Source: Opitutia bacterium
Lineage (GTDB): Bacteria > Verrucomicrobiota > Verrucomicrobiia > Opitutales > Opitutaceae
NCBI GenBank assembly: GCA_947472765.1
Contig: CANJCM010000008.1
Coordinates: 31,156-95,155, forward strand
Length of the DNA stretch: 64,000 bases
Direction: 5' to 3'
The notes beneath the pieces are model-generated. The model was not told the origin of the DNA. It made no database searches and saw only the letters and a list, made by a program, of their open reading frames with translations. Positions 29,966 to 44,136 of this stretch are shown here, piece after piece. The position numbers were made by a program, and so were the translations under genes. The first letter of the stretch is position 1; each line of letters starts with the position of its first letter.

Positions 29966-31429
29966 ATGCGATTCCTCTTCCTCGCCGCGGCGCTCGCCGG
30001 CGCCGCGTTGTCTCTCGGGCCCGACGCCCGTGCTCAGATTGGCCGGGCGCCCGCCCGGATCGTGCCGCGGATCGAGTCCGAACTCCTGCGGCCCGGAGCC
30101 GCCGTGCACCTGACCCTCACAGTGACGCTCGCTGAGGGATTGCACGTGCAGTCGAATGCGCCGCGCGATCCGGCGTTCATCCCCACCGTGCTGACGATCG
30201 AGGCTCCCCGGGGCGTGAGGATCGACGAGATAATTTATCCCGCCGCGACGGATCTCCGGCAGGCGGGGCTTCCGCAGCCGCTCGCGGTCTTCGGTTCGGA
30301 GTTCACGATTCGAATCCGCGCGACCCTCGCGGACGATATGCCAGCCGGCGAACTCGTCGTGCCGGCCCGGATTCGTTACCAAGCCTGCAACGACAAGGCG
30401 TGCTTTCCGCCCGTGACGGCGGCGACGTCCTGGACACTCGCCCTCCCGTCGACAACTGGAGCCACGCCTGCTCCGAGCGTGCCGCCCGCGGCAGCAACGC
30501 CCGTGGCTGCGCCCGCCGCAAATGCCGCCGAGGCCACCGGCACTCCTCGTACAATTGTCGCCATGGTCCGCGCCGCGATGACCGAGGATTTCTCACGCGC
30601 GGAGCGACTGGTGGAGTCGTACCGCACGGCCCGGGGTGTCACGCCCGAAATGCTGCTGGCGAAATCCTGGCTCGGTCGCGGTGCGCTCGCGGCGCGTCGC
30701 TGGGACGTGGCGGAACGGCATGCGCGCGAGACTTACGATCTTGGTCGCGCGGAACTCCAGCGTCGGACGATGGATGCCGAGGACGTGTTTCCGATCGCGT
30801 TTGGCGCCGCGATTGAAGTGCTCGGTCAGGTGGCGGCCCAACAGGGTCGGCGGAGCGAGGGAGTGGCGTTCCTGCGCGAGGAGCTCGCGACCCATGGCGC
30901 GACCTCACTGCACAAGCGGATCCAGAAGAACGTCAATCTCCTCAGTCTCGAGGGCACGGTGGCACCCGAGCTGGATCGTTCCGAACCGCTGGGCGAAGCG
31001 GTCCCGTCGCTCACGGAATTAAAGGGTAACGTCGTGTTGCTGTTCTTCTGGGCGCACTGGTGCAGCGACTGCAAGGCGCAGGGACCGCTCCTCGAGACCC
31101 TGCTCCGCAAATATGGTCCGCGTGGCCTCCGGATCGTCGCCCCCACGCAACGCTTTGGGTACGCCGTCGAGGGGAGTCCCGCTATCCCCGCGGCAGAGGA
31201 GCGGCATATCGTCGAGATCCGCCGGGCTTACTATCCGTGGATGGCCACGGTGCCGGTGACGCTGAATGCCACGAATCATCAACGTTACGGCGTGAGCACG
31301 ACCCCGACGCTCACCGTGATCGATCGCCGGGGAATGGTTCGACTCTACCGTCCCGGCCTCATGCCCGAGGCGGAGCTGGACGAACTCCTGCGCCGGCTGC
31401 TCGACGAGCCCGCCACGACCGCGCCTTGA
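29966..31429 (+). CDS. DsbD alpha-like domain fused to TlpA-like thioredoxin domain
   Basis: N-terminal LRPGAAVHLTLTVTLAEGLHVQSN...PARIRYQACNDKACFPP; C-terminal VVLLFFWAHWCSDCKAQGPLLETLLRKYG. Confidence 0.85.
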   Translation: MRFLFLAAALAGAALSLGPDARAQIGRAPARIVPRIESELLRPGAAVHLTLTVTLAEGLHVQSNAPRDPAFIPTVLTIEAPRGVRIDEIIYPAATDLRQAGLPQPLAVFGSEFTIRIRATLADDMPAGELVVPARIRYQACNDKACFPPVTAATSWTLALPSTTGATPAPSVPPAAATPVAAPAANAAEATGTPRTIVAMVRAAMTEDFSRAERLVESYRTARGVTPEMLLAKSWLGRGALAARRWDVAERHARETYDLGRAELQRRTMDAEDVFPIAFGAAIEVLGQVAAQQGRRSEGVAFLREELATHGATSLHKRIQKNVNLLSLEGTVAPELDRSEPLGEAVPSLTELKGNVVLLFFWAHWCSDCKAQGPLLETLLRKYGPRGLRIVAPTQRFGYAVEGSPAIPAAEERHIVEIRRAYYPWMATVPVTLNATNHQRYGVSTTPTLTVIDRRGMVRLYRPGLMPEAELDELLRRLLDEPATTAP

Positions 31430-31498
31430 CCGCGCCTTGACCGCACAGTCGAAATTCGAGAATCGAAAAGCGAAAATCCAGACGTTCTGATTGGGCGC

Positions 31499-33685
31499 AT
31501 GAAATCGATGCCCCGCTGGCTGTTTCCCCTCGTGGCCGGGTTGATGGTGTTCACGTCGGTGCGCGGGGAGCCGCTTGTCATGACGGGCGGCCGGATTCCG
31601 AACGATCGCCGGCTGCAGCCGCTCAAGGACCTCGACGGCTACTTTCCGTTCACGCCGCCGGCGTCGCGCGAACAGTGGGAGCAGCGCGCGGCGATCTTGC
31701 GCCGGCAGATTCTCGTTTCGCAGGGACTCTGGCCGATGCCGGCGAAGACGCCGCTGCACGCGGTGATCCACGGCCGGATTGAGAAGCCCGACTACAGCGT
31801 CGAGAAGGTCTATTTCGAGAGCGCACCGGGATTTTTCGTCACGGGAAACCTGTATCGACCGAAAGGCCGGACCGGCCGCGTGCCGGCCGTGCTGGTGGCG
31901 CATGGACACTGGAAGGACGCGCGGTTCTACGAGGAGACGGACGAGAAGTTCCGCGAGGAGCTGGCGACCGGGGCGGAGCGATTCGAGATCGGCGGCCGCA
32001 ATCGCTTCCAGGCGATGTGTGTGCAACTGGCGCGGATGGGCTGCGTGGTCTGGCAGTGGGACACGCTCGGCAACTCCGATTCACAGCAGCTCTCGTTCGA
32101 ACTCGTGCATCGTTTCGCGACGCAACGCGCGGGTATGAGCGGGTCGGACGCGTGGGGCTTCTTCAGTCCGGCGGCGGAGGCGCGGCTGCAGAGCGTGATG
32201 GGTCTGCAGACCTTGAATGCGATTCGTTCGCTCGACTTCGTGCTCAGCCTTCCGGACGTGGATCCGGCCCGCGTGGCCATCACCGGCGCGAGCGGCGGCG
32301 CGACGCAGACGCTGATGCTCGCGGCGGTCGATCCCCGCGTGGCGGTTTCATTTCCCGCCGTGATGGTGAGCACGGCGATGCAGGGCGGGTGTTCCTGCGA
32401 GAACGCGAGCCTCCTGCGCGTTGGCACCGGCAACGTGGAAATCGCGGGCCTCTTCGCGCCGAAGCCGCTGGGCATGACGAACGCCGACGACTGGACGAAG
32501 GAGATGCCGGCGAAGGGCTTTCCCGACTTGCAACAGCTCTACTCGCTGCTCGGTGCGCCGGCGAACGTGATGCTGCACCGCGGCGAGCAGTTCCCGCACA
32601 ACTACAACGCCGTTTCGCGGACCGCGCTTTACGGCTGGTTGAACCGGCACTTTCAACTCGGGTTCAGCGAACCCATTGTCGAACGCGACTACGAGCGCTT
32701 GGGACGTGGCGATCTGACCGTCTGGAACGCCGCGCATCCGGCCCCGACGACGGCGGGCGAGGCATTTGAACGAACTCTGACAAAGTGGTGGCAGGAAGAT
32801 ACCGACCGCCAACTGGAGGCGTCGACGCAGTCGCTGGCGGCGTTCCGCGAGCTGGCGGGCAGCGGGGTGGAGGCGATCATTGGCCGGACCATCGCCACGA
32901 CCGGCCGGGTGCAGTGGGTGCACGTCGATGAGGAGGAGTTCGACGACCATCTCGAAATCGTCGGGTTGCTGCGCAATGCGGGGCGCGGCGAGGATTTGCC
33001 GGTGGTGTGGCTCTATCCGCGACGGCCGAACGGTCGCGCGATCGTGTGGCTGGATGGGCGCGGGAAGTCGGCGCTCTTCCGGACGGACGGTTCGCTGCAG
33101 CCGGAAATTCAGGAACTGGTGACGGCGGGCTGCATCGTGCTGGGAGCTGACCTTTTTCTACAGGGCGAGTATCTGCCGGCAGGCGAGGTGCCGGTGGCGC
33201 AGACTCGCGTCGTGGCGAATCCCCGCGAAGTGCCCGCGTACACCTTTGGCTACAACGACGCGCTTTTCGCCCAGCGCGTGCACGATGTGCTGGCGGTGGT
33301 TCGCCAGATTCGCGGTTACGAAGGCGGTGGGTTTCCGAAGCCGAAGTCCGTCGATGTGGTCGGCTTTGGCGAGGCCGGTCCGATCGTCGCGGCGGCCCGG
33401 GCAGTGGCCCGGGACGCGATCGATCGGGTCGCGGTCGAGACGCGGGGTTTTCGTTTCGCGGCGGTGCGCGACTACCGGGATCCGAATTTTTTGCCGGGCG
33501 GGGCCAAGTACGGCGACCTGCCCGGACTGCTGGCGCTTGGTGCTCCCGGGCGCGCATGGGTGGCGGGCGAACCGATGTCTGCGTTGCCGGCGAAGGTTTA
33601 TGCGGCGGCCGGCGCGGCGGCGGCGCTGGTGTCGGCGCCGTCCGGCGATCGCCTCGCGGCCGCGCGGTGGTTGCTGGCGCCGTGA
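31499..33685 (+). CDS. Secreted alpha/beta hydrolase (acetylxylan-esterase-like)
   Basis: 728 aa; VPAVLVAHGHW, VAITGASGGATQTLMLAAVDPRV; signal peptide. Confidence 0.8.
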   Translation: MKSMPRWLFPLVAGLMVFTSVRGEPLVMTGGRIPNDRRLQPLKDLDGYFPFTPPASREQWEQRAAILRRQILVSQGLWPMPAKTPLHAVIHGRIEKPDYSVEKVYFESAPGFFVTGNLYRPKGRTGRVPAVLVAHGHWKDARFYEETDEKFREELATGAERFEIGGRNRFQAMCVQLARMGCVVWQWDTLGNSDSQQLSFELVHRFATQRAGMSGSDAWGFFSPAAEARLQSVMGLQTLNAIRSLDFVLSLPDVDPARVAITGASGGATQTLMLAAVDPRVAVSFPAVMVSTAMQGGCSCENASLLRVGTGNVEIAGLFAPKPLGMTNADDWTKEMPAKGFPDLQQLYSLLGAPANVMLHRGEQFPHNYNAVSRTALYGWLNRHFQLGFSEPIVERDYERLGRGDLTVWNAAHPAPTTAGEAFERTLTKWWQEDTDRQLEASTQSLAAFRELAGSGVEAIIGRTIATTGRVQWVHVDEEEFDDHLEIVGLLRNAGRGEDLPVVWLYPRRPNGRAIVWLDGRGKSALFRTDGSLQPEIQELVTAGCIVLGADLFLQGEYLPAGEVPVAQTRVVANPREVPAYTFGYNDALFAQRVHDVLAVVRQIRGYEGGGFPKPKSVDVVGFGEAGPIVAAARAVARDAIDRVAVETRGFRFAAVRDYRDPNFLPGGAKYGDLPGLLALGAPGRAWVAGEPMSALPAKVYAAAGAAAALVSAPSGDRLAAARWLLAP

Positions 33686-33769
33686 GCGGCGGCAGAGACG
33701 ATCCTCAACCCGGTGGGAGCCTGAAGCCACGAAGCCAGGAATCGGATCACGGGTTCGAGCATATCCCCT

Positions 33770-33845
33770 CCGTGCATTCTGTGCACTCCGTGGTTAACGC
33801 GGGAGGGCTCGGACCACGGAGTGCACGGATTGCACGGAATCAAGC
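33770..33845. repeat. Intergenic inverted repeat (ccgtgcattctgtgcactccgtggtt / ccacggagtgcacggattgcacgg)
   Basis: Direct reading; arms face each other across a ~20 bp spacer. Confidence 0.7.
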
Positions 33846-33973
33846 CGACAGACGTGCGCCGCGATCAGGTTCCCTCGATTGGTTCGTGGCTTCCTGACTT
33901 CGGGCTCCCAAATTTTCAGAACAGAACGCCGGGAAGAGCGCGAAGGCTCGATCCGCGGTGCCCGAAAGGTGGT

Positions 33974-35757
<1,784 letters not shown>

Positions 35758-35878
35758 TTTTCGCGGCCGGCCGCGACGAAACCGGCGTTACGGCCGGCCG
35801 CAATCGATCCGAACTCCGGGCGCGAGTTGGGTTGATTGTATACAGTGGATCGGTGTGCGGCTCCGATCGGATGAGGCA

Positions 35879-35896
35879 TTGGCATGGGTGTTGCTG
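35879..35896 (+). promoter_or_regulatory. Putative sigma54 (-24/-12) promoter upstream of amtB copy 1
   Basis: ttGGcatgggtgttGCtg; GG and GC separated by exactly 10 nt; close to TGGCACG-N4-TTGCT. Confidence 0.6.
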
Positions 35897-35969
35897 AAGT
35901 GCGGCAGCGCATGGGTGTCCTGTGAACCCGTGCGTTCGGCCCGCCCTCAACCACAAATCCTATTCGCGC

Positions 35970-37875
<1,906 letters not shown>

Positions 37876-37912
37876 TTCACATCCAATAATCTGCCGAGTA
37901 ATCGGCGCATCC

Positions 37913-37949
37913 AAGCCGGGCTCGCATCGTCGAGCCCGGCTTTTTTTTG
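37913..37949 (+). terminator. Rho-independent terminator after glnK copy 2
   Basis: aagccgggctcgcatcgtcgagcccggctttttttt. Confidence 0.92.
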
Positions 37950-37989
37950 CGCGCGAGGCACCCACTTCTTGATTCCGAAGTTAAACGGA

Positions 37990-38075
37990 TTGGCGTGGCC
38001 CTGTCCGTGAGGACAGGGACGTCTTGATCGCTTCGCCCTAAAGTCGTCCCGCTGCTCACACAGCGGGCTACGAAG
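37990..38075. repeat. REP/BIME-like double hairpin, copy 2
   Basis: gtggccctgtccgtgaggacagggac...taaagtcgtcccgctgctcacacagcgggctacgaagcc. Confidence 0.75.
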
Positions 38076-38136
38076 CCAGCGTCGGAATGTAGGCGCTTAC
38101 CGAGGGATCTAAGAAATTTGGCATTAAATTCATTCT

Positions 38137-38153
38137 CGGCATCGATTTTGCTC
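38137..38153 (+). promoter_or_regulatory. Putative sigma54 (-24/-12) promoter upstream of amtB copy 2
   Basis: tcGGcatcgattttGCtc; GG-N10-GC. Confidence 0.55.
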
Positions 38154-38155
38154 AT

Positions 38156-39619
38156 ATGAGCCTGCGCATGAACATCCATTGCTTAAAACCCATCCGTATG
38201 TTGCTCACGGTCGGCTGCTTCGCGCTGCTGGCCAGTGTCGCAACGTTCGCCCAGACGCCGCCTCCACCCGCGGCTGCGGCCCCCGCCGCCCCCACCGAGC
38301 CTACGACGGAACAGCGAATCGCCGACCTTGAGGCGTACGTGAACAACACGGCGCGCACGCCGAATGTGAATTCGAAGATCCCGGGTCCCGGTCCCGGTCA
38401 CAATTCGTGGCAGATGGTGAGCACGGCTCTGGTCATCTTCATGACCCTCCCCGGTCTCGCGCTCTTCTACGGCGGCCTGGTTCGCAGAAAGAACGTCCTC
38501 TCCGTCCTCGCGCAGTGCATGGGCATCGCGGGCCTCGTGAGCATTCTCTGGTGGGCGGTGGGCTACAGCCTCTCGTTCTCGGGAGGCAACGCCTTCATCG
38601 GTGACCTCGCCAACAAGTTCCTCGACGGCGTCGATGCCGGCAAGACGGGCGCGGGCTACTACTGGATTTCAGACATCATGTGGGCGATGTTCCAGCTCAG
38701 CTTCGCCATCATCACTCCCGCCCTGATCCTGGGCGCCATCGCCGAGCGCATGAAGTTCTCCGCGGTCCTCGTGTTCGTCGCGATCTGGATGTTTGTGGTC
38801 TACTTCCCCTTCGCGCACATGGTCTGGTCCACGACCGGTTTCATGTGCGGTCCGCTGAACCCGAACGCCACGATCAAGGCGATCGACTTCGCGGGTGGCA
38901 CGGTGGTGCATATGACCTCGGGTTGGAGCGCACTTGTGCTCTGTATCATCCTTGGGCCGCGCATCGGACTCGGGAAGGAATCGATGGCTCCGCACTCGAT
39001 GGTGCTCTGTATGGTGGGTACCGGGATGCTGTGGGTGGGTTGGTACGGGTTTAACGCCGGTTCCGCCCTCGGCGCCGACGCGATCGCCTCGACCGCCTTT
39101 GCGACGACGACGCTCGCGGCCGCCACGGCCGGATTTGTCTGGGCCATGGCGGAGTGGATCACCCGCGGCAAGCCGAGCGTCCTGGGCTTCTGCTCGGGTA
39201 TCGTCGCCGGTCTCGTCGTCATCACGCCGGGTGCTGGATTCGTGCTTCCGACCTCTGCGGTCATCATCGGTGTTCTGGCTGGCATCGTGCCGTTCCTCGC
39301 CTGTGCCTACCTGAAGAAGATGCTCGGTTATGACGACGCGCTCGACACGTTCGGCGTCCACGGAGTGGGCGGCACTCTGGGTGCCATCCTGACCGGCGTC
39401 TTCGCCGACGAGAAGGCCAACTCGGTCGTCGGACCGCTGAAGGCCGGCCTCATGGGTGCCCAGCTCAAGGCGGTTGCGATCACCATCGTCTGGAGCGTGG
39501 TCGCGACTGCGGTCATCGCTCTCATCCTCAAGGCCGTCATGGGTCTCCGCCCGACGGAAGAAGCCGAGCGCCAGGGCCTCGATATTAGCGAACACGGCGA
39601 AGAAGGCTACGTCAGCTAA
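38156..39619 (+). CDS. amtB: Ammonium transporter AmtB (copy 2)
   Basis: 487 aa; signal peptide, EQRIADLEAYVNN, DFAGGTVVHMTSGWSAL, DALDTFGVHGVGG, HGEEGYVS. True start may be Met 38168 or 38198. Confidence 0.93.
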   Translation: MSLRMNIHCLKPIRMLLTVGCFALLASVATFAQTPPPPAAAAPAAPTEPTTEQRIADLEAYVNNTARTPNVNSKIPGPGPGHNSWQMVSTALVIFMTLPGLALFYGGLVRRKNVLSVLAQCMGIAGLVSILWWAVGYSLSFSGGNAFIGDLANKFLDGVDAGKTGAGYYWISDIMWAMFQLSFAIITPALILGAIAERMKFSAVLVFVAIWMFVVYFPFAHMVWSTTGFMCGPLNPNATIKAIDFAGGTVVHMTSGWSALVLCIILGPRIGLGKESMAPHSMVLCMVGTGMLWVGWYGFNAGSALGADAIASTAFATTTLAAATAGFVWAMAEWITRGKPSVLGFCSGIVAGLVVITPGAGFVLPTSAVIIGVLAGIVPFLACAYLKKMLGYDDALDTFGVHGVGGTLGAILTGVFADEKANSVVGPLKAGLMGAQLKAVAITIVWSVVATAVIALILKAVMGLRPTEEAERQGLDISEHGEEGYVS

Positions 39620-39976
<357 letters not shown>

Positions 39977-40000
39977 GGCGTCGAATCACCCGCAATTCCC

Positions 40001-40034
40001 AGCCGGCCCTTTCACGAGGGCCGGCTGTTTTGCT
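40001..40034 (+). terminator. Rho-independent terminator after glnK copy 3
   Basis: agccggccctttcacgagggccggctgtttt. Confidence 0.85.
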
Positions 40035-40259
40035 TGGCGGTCTTCGCAACATTTTGAACAGGTCGATCGGGAAGGAGCTGTTTGAGCCTGAAGCGATGAA
40101 GCCGGGAGACGCTTTGTTCCGGCTCGAGCGGGGACCTTCGATCGGCGGTATTGAGAGTTCCCCTCTTGGAGAGGGGTGCCCGAAGGGTGGGGTGTGTGGA
40201 TCGGGTCCTTGAATTTGGTTGGCTCAAATTGCCCGGGTTTCCCGTCATAGCTTCAACCC

Positions 40260-40276
40260 CGGCATCAATCGTGCTC
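40260..40276 (+). promoter_or_regulatory. Putative sigma54 (-24/-12) promoter upstream of amtB copy 3
   Basis: cGGcatcaatcgtGCtca; GG-N10-GC, alignable with the element before amtB copy 2. Confidence 0.55.
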
Positions 40277-41815
40277 ATGTCTGACATGAAACCCATGACT
40301 TTCACCCGGCCCAACCCCCTCGCGTACCTCGCACTGGTCCTTGCTTTGCTCAACCCGCTCGCGGTTTGGGCTCAGGCTCCGGCCACGCCGGCTGCGACCG
40401 CCGCCACTCCGGTTCCGACTTTGGAACAGCGAATCGCCGGGATTGAGGCCTACCTCGCGAACGGAGATCCGTCCGCTTCGCTGAAGAATGCCGAAGGCGC
40501 CGTACCCGCCGGTTTGACTTCACCCGCCGTCGGCATCGCGGGCCCGGGCCATAATGGTTGGATCATGACCTGCGCCGCGCTGGTGCTGTTCATGACACTG
40601 CCTGGGCTCGCGCTTTTCTATGGCGGCCTCGTGCGGACCAAGAATGTGCTCTCCGTGATGGCCCAGTGTCTCGGCATCGCGGGCGTGGTCACGATTCTCT
40701 GGTGGGCCTTCGGCTACAGCCTGGTTTTCGGCAAGAGTTTCAACAGCGTTTATCTCGGCGGGTCCGAGTTCTTCTTCCTGAATGGCGTCACGAGTGCGCC
40801 GAACACGGACTATGCCTACTGGGTGTCGCAGAATGTGTTTTCGATGTACCAGCTGATGTTCGCGATCATCACTCCCGCGCTCATCGTGGGCGCCATCGCG
40901 GAGCGGATGAAGTTTACCGCCCTGATCGCGTTCGTCGTGGTGTGGATGTTCGTCGTCTACTTTCCGCTCGCGCACATGGTCTGGGGATCGACCGGCTTGA
41001 TGAACGGCGTCTGGAACGCCGGGGCCGCGATCAAGGCCGTGGATTTTGCCGGCGGCACCGTGGTCCACATGTCGTCGGGCTGGTCCGCGCTTGTCCTGTG
41101 CCTGATTGTCGGCCCCCGGCTGGGCTTCGGTCGCACTCCGATGCCTCCGCACAGCCTCGTGCTCTGCATGATCGGCACCGGGATGCTTTGGGTTGGTTGG
41201 TACGGTTTCAATGCGGGCTCGGCAGTCGCGGCTGACGGCGTGTCCGCCAATGCGTTCACGACCACCACCCTCGCGACCGGCGTCGCGTCCTTCACCTGGG
41301 CCGCCCTCGAATATCTCGCGCGCTGCAAGGCCAGCGTGCTCGGCTTCTGCTCCGGGGCCGTCGCGGGACTCGTCGTCGTGACGCCCGCCTGCGGCTTCAT
41401 CACGCCGCAGCTCGCGATTCCGCTCGGTGTGCTCGCCGGGGCGATCCCGTTCTTCGCCTGCACGAAGCTGAAGGGGTGGCTCAAGTACGACGACGCCCTC
41501 GACACCTTCGGCGTCCACGCCGTCGGCGGCACGCTCGGCGCGTTGCTCACGGGCCTGTTTGCCCGGCACGAAGCCAATGGAAATCTTGCCCTCAACCTGA
41601 AGGCCCAGATCACGGGCTCGATGTCGCAGCCGCTCGTGGTCGAACAGCTCAAGGCCATCGCGCTCACGCTTGGACTCTCGGTCTTCGCCACGGTCATCAT
41701 CGCGTTCCTGATCAAGGCCGCCATCGGGCTGCGTCCCACCGTGGAAGCGGAGCAGGAGGGCCTCGACCTCAGCGACCACGGCGAGGAAGGCTACATCCTC
41801 GAGGGGAAGTCCTGA
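40277..41815 (+). CDS. amtB: Ammonium transporter AmtB (copy 3)
   Basis: Likely start MSDMKPMTFTRPNPLAYLALVLALLNPLAVWAQ (40277, or Met 40286/40295). EQRIAGIEAYLANGDPSASLK, DFAGGTVVHMSSGWSAL, FGVHAVGGTLG. Confidence 0.94.
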   Translation: MSDMKPMTFTRPNPLAYLALVLALLNPLAVWAQAPATPAATAATPVPTLEQRIAGIEAYLANGDPSASLKNAEGAVPAGLTSPAVGIAGPGHNGWIMTCAALVLFMTLPGLALFYGGLVRTKNVLSVMAQCLGIAGVVTILWWAFGYSLVFGKSFNSVYLGGSEFFFLNGVTSAPNTDYAYWVSQNVFSMYQLMFAIITPALIVGAIAERMKFTALIAFVVVWMFVVYFPLAHMVWGSTGLMNGVWNAGAAIKAVDFAGGTVVHMSSGWSALVLCLIVGPRLGFGRTPMPPHSLVLCMIGTGMLWVGWYGFNAGSAVAADGVSANAFTTTTLATGVASFTWAALEYLARCKASVLGFCSGAVAGLVVVTPACGFITPQLAIPLGVLAGAIPFFACTKLKGWLKYDDALDTFGVHAVGGTLGALLTGLFARHEANGNLALNLKAQITGSMSQPLVVEQLKAIALTLGLSVFATVIIAFLIKAAIGLRPTVEAEQEGLDLSDHGEEGYILEGKS

Positions 41816-41837
41816 GATATTGGATTTCGAAGATTGG

Positions 41838-41930
41838 GCTTGGGTAGCCCTGCCCGTGAGGGCAGGGACAGCTTCTATTGCTCCGCTTAAAGTCGTCCCG
41901 CTGCTCACGCAGCGGGCCACCAAGCCAACC
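41838..41930. repeat. REP/BIME-like double hairpin, copy 3
   Basis: gtagccctgcccgtgagggcagggac...taaagtcgtcccgctgctcacgcagcgggccaccaagcc. Confidence 0.75.
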
Positions 41931-42023
41931 TCGGATTCGGCGAGGTAGGGCGCCGCTGGCAGCGGCACCGCGCGATCGGTTTGCTGAATTGCACCCGATC
42001 TCGAAACGCCCACGCTCGCCGCC

Positions 42024-43076
42024 ATGCAGGTTTCGTATACCGCCGCCGAGATCATCGCGATCACGCAGCCCAAGTCCACGCGTGGCGCGACCACCGAACG
42101 CGTCCAGGGTATCGCCGCCCTCGGCGACGCCCGGCCCGGGGATCTGTCGTTTCTCGGCAACGCGAAGTACAAATCCGAGGTCCCTTCCACGCAGGCGTCC
42201 GTCGTGCTGCTGCCACCCGACTACGCGGGCGAACCGGCGGCGAATCAGCTCCATCTGGTCCTCGAGAATCCATCGGCGGCGCTGGCCCGGTTGTGCGCGC
42301 GGATTGAACAGACGCTCTGGCCGCAGCCGGTCCCTGGCATCCATCCCAGCGCCAGCGTCGCGCCGGGGGCGAAAATCTCCGCGACTGCGACCGTCGGCCC
42401 GCTTTGCGTAATTGAAGCCGGCGCCGTGATCGGTGAGCGCGCGCATCTTCAGGCTCAGGTTTTCATTGGTCGGGAGGCGGTCGTGGGCGAAGATTGCTGG
42501 CTGATGCCGGGCGTCGTTCTCGCTGCGAGCTGCCAGCTCGGGACCCGCGTTCGACTCCAACCCGGAGTTGTCATCGGCTCGGACGGCTTCGGCTATGAGT
42601 TCGTCCAGGGACGCCACGAGAAGATTCCTCAGGTGGGCAACGTCGTCATCGGTGATGACGTCGAGATCGGCGCGAACAGCACGCTGGACCGCGCGCGGTT
42701 CAGCCAGACGACAGTGGGGGAGGGGACCAAGATCGATAACCTCGTCCAGATCGCCCATAACGTCCGCATCGGCCGCCATTGCTTGATTTGTGCGCAAGTC
42801 GGAATTTCCGGGAGCACGACCGTCGAGGACTACGTCGTTTTCGGCGGTCAGGCGGGCATCGGCGGTCACATCACGATTGGCAAGGGAGCCAAGGCGGGCG
42901 GTCAGGCCGGCATCACGACCGACATTCCGGCGGGCGCCTTCGTCAACGGCACGCCCGCGGTGCCATTCATGCTCGAGCGCCGGATCGCCGTGTTGCAGCA
43001 GAAGCTGCCCGAGCTGTTTCGCCGCGTGGACAACCTCGAGCGAACGGCCCGTGGAACAGAAAAGTCTTCCTCCTAA
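42024..43076 (+). CDS. lpxD: UDP-3-O-acylglucosamine N-acyltransferase
   Basis: 350 aa; hexapeptide repeats, [43 protein letters not shown]. Confidence 0.94.
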   Translation: MQVSYTAAEIIAITQPKSTRGATTERVQGIAALGDARPGDLSFLGNAKYKSEVPSTQASVVLLPPDYAGEPAANQLHLVLENPSAALARLCARIEQTLWPQPVPGIHPSASVAPGAKISATATVGPLCVIEAGAVIGERAHLQAQVFIGREAVVGEDCWLMPGVVLAASCQLGTRVRLQPGVVIGSDGFGYEFVQGRHEKIPQVGNVVIGDDVEIGANSTLDRARFSQTTVGEGTKIDNLVQIAHNVRIGRHCLICAQVGISGSTTVEDYVVFGGQAGIGGHITIGKGAKAGGQAGITTDIPAGAFVNGTPAVPFMLERRIAVLQQKLPELFRRVDNLERTARGTEKSSS

Positions 43077-43103
43077 CTCCGCCCGGCACAAGATGGCCGG
43101 TTC

Positions 43104-44051
43104 ATGAGCCAGTCTCGCCTTAAAATCTTCACCGGGAACTCCAATCGTCCTCTTGCCGAGGAAATTTGCCGTTCTATCGGGGAGCCGCTCGGCGAGGCGA
43201 CGGTTACCAGTTTTCCGGACGGCGAGTCGTTCGTGAAGATTAATGAAAACGTCCGCGGCCAGGACGTCTTCATCATCCAGTCCACTTGTCCGCCGACGAA
43301 TCACAATCTCGTCGAGCTCCTGATCATGATCGACGCGGCGCGGCGTGCGTCCGCCCAGCGCATCACGGCGGTGCTCCCGTTCTACGGTTACGCGCGCCAG
43401 GATCGGAAGGATCAGCCCCGCGTTCCGATCACGGCGAAACTCGTGGCCAACCTGATCGTGGCCGCTGGTGCCACGCGGGTCCTGACGATGGATCTGCACA
43501 GCCAGCAGATTCAGGGCTTCTTCGACATCCCGGTGGATCACCTTTTTGCCTCGCCCGTGTTCTTCGAACACTTCGCGAAGATTAAAACCGCCAACCTCGT
43601 GGTCTGCTCGCCGGACGTCGGCGGCATGAAGATGGCCGCCGCGTATGCGGACGTCCTTGGCACCGGCCTCGCGCTCGTCGCCAAGAAGCGCAAGAGCGCC
43701 ACCAAGGTCGAAGCGATCAATGTCGTCGGCGAGGTCGAAGGCTGCGATGTCCTGCTGGTCGACGACATCACGGAAACCGCCGGCACGCTGACCGCAGCCG
43801 CGAAGATTCTGCGGGAGCACGGGGCGCGCAGCATTCGCGCGGCGGTGAGCCATTGCATTCTCAATGAAGTCGCGATCGAGCGCCTCAAGGGCGGCCTGAT
43901 CGACGAGCTCATCACGACCAACTCGACCCCCGTGAAGCCCGACGGATTGCCCGTCACCGTGCTCAGCATCGCCTCGCTGCTTGGTGAGGCGATTCAGCGC
44001 ATCAACACGAACGAGAGCGTCACGAGTCTGTTTCGCGTCAAGGGCTTCTGA
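43104..44051 (+). CDS. prs: Ribose-phosphate pyrophosphokinase
   Basis: 315 aa; KIFTGNSNRPLAEEICRSIG, ITAVLPFYGYARQDRKDQPRVPITAKLVANL, DVLLVDDITETAGT. Confidence 0.96.
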   Translation: MSQSRLKIFTGNSNRPLAEEICRSIGEPLGEATVTSFPDGESFVKINENVRGQDVFIIQSTCPPTNHNLVELLIMIDAARRASAQRITAVLPFYGYARQDRKDQPRVPITAKLVANLIVAAGATRVLTMDLHSQQIQGFFDIPVDHLFASPVFFEHFAKIKTANLVVCSPDVGGMKMAAAYADVLGTGLALVAKKRKSATKVEAINVVGEVEGCDVLLVDDITETAGTLTAAAKILREHGARSIRAAVSHCILNEVAIERLKGGLIDELITTNSTPVKPDGLPVTVLSIASLLGEAIQRINTNESVTSLFRVKGF

Positions 44052-44136
44052 CCGCCGGATCCGCGCCCGGCGTTGCCCGGGCCATCCACTCCGCGAGGAA
44101 CTTCCGCCGTCAGCACCCTGTCGACCGTCTGCCGCC

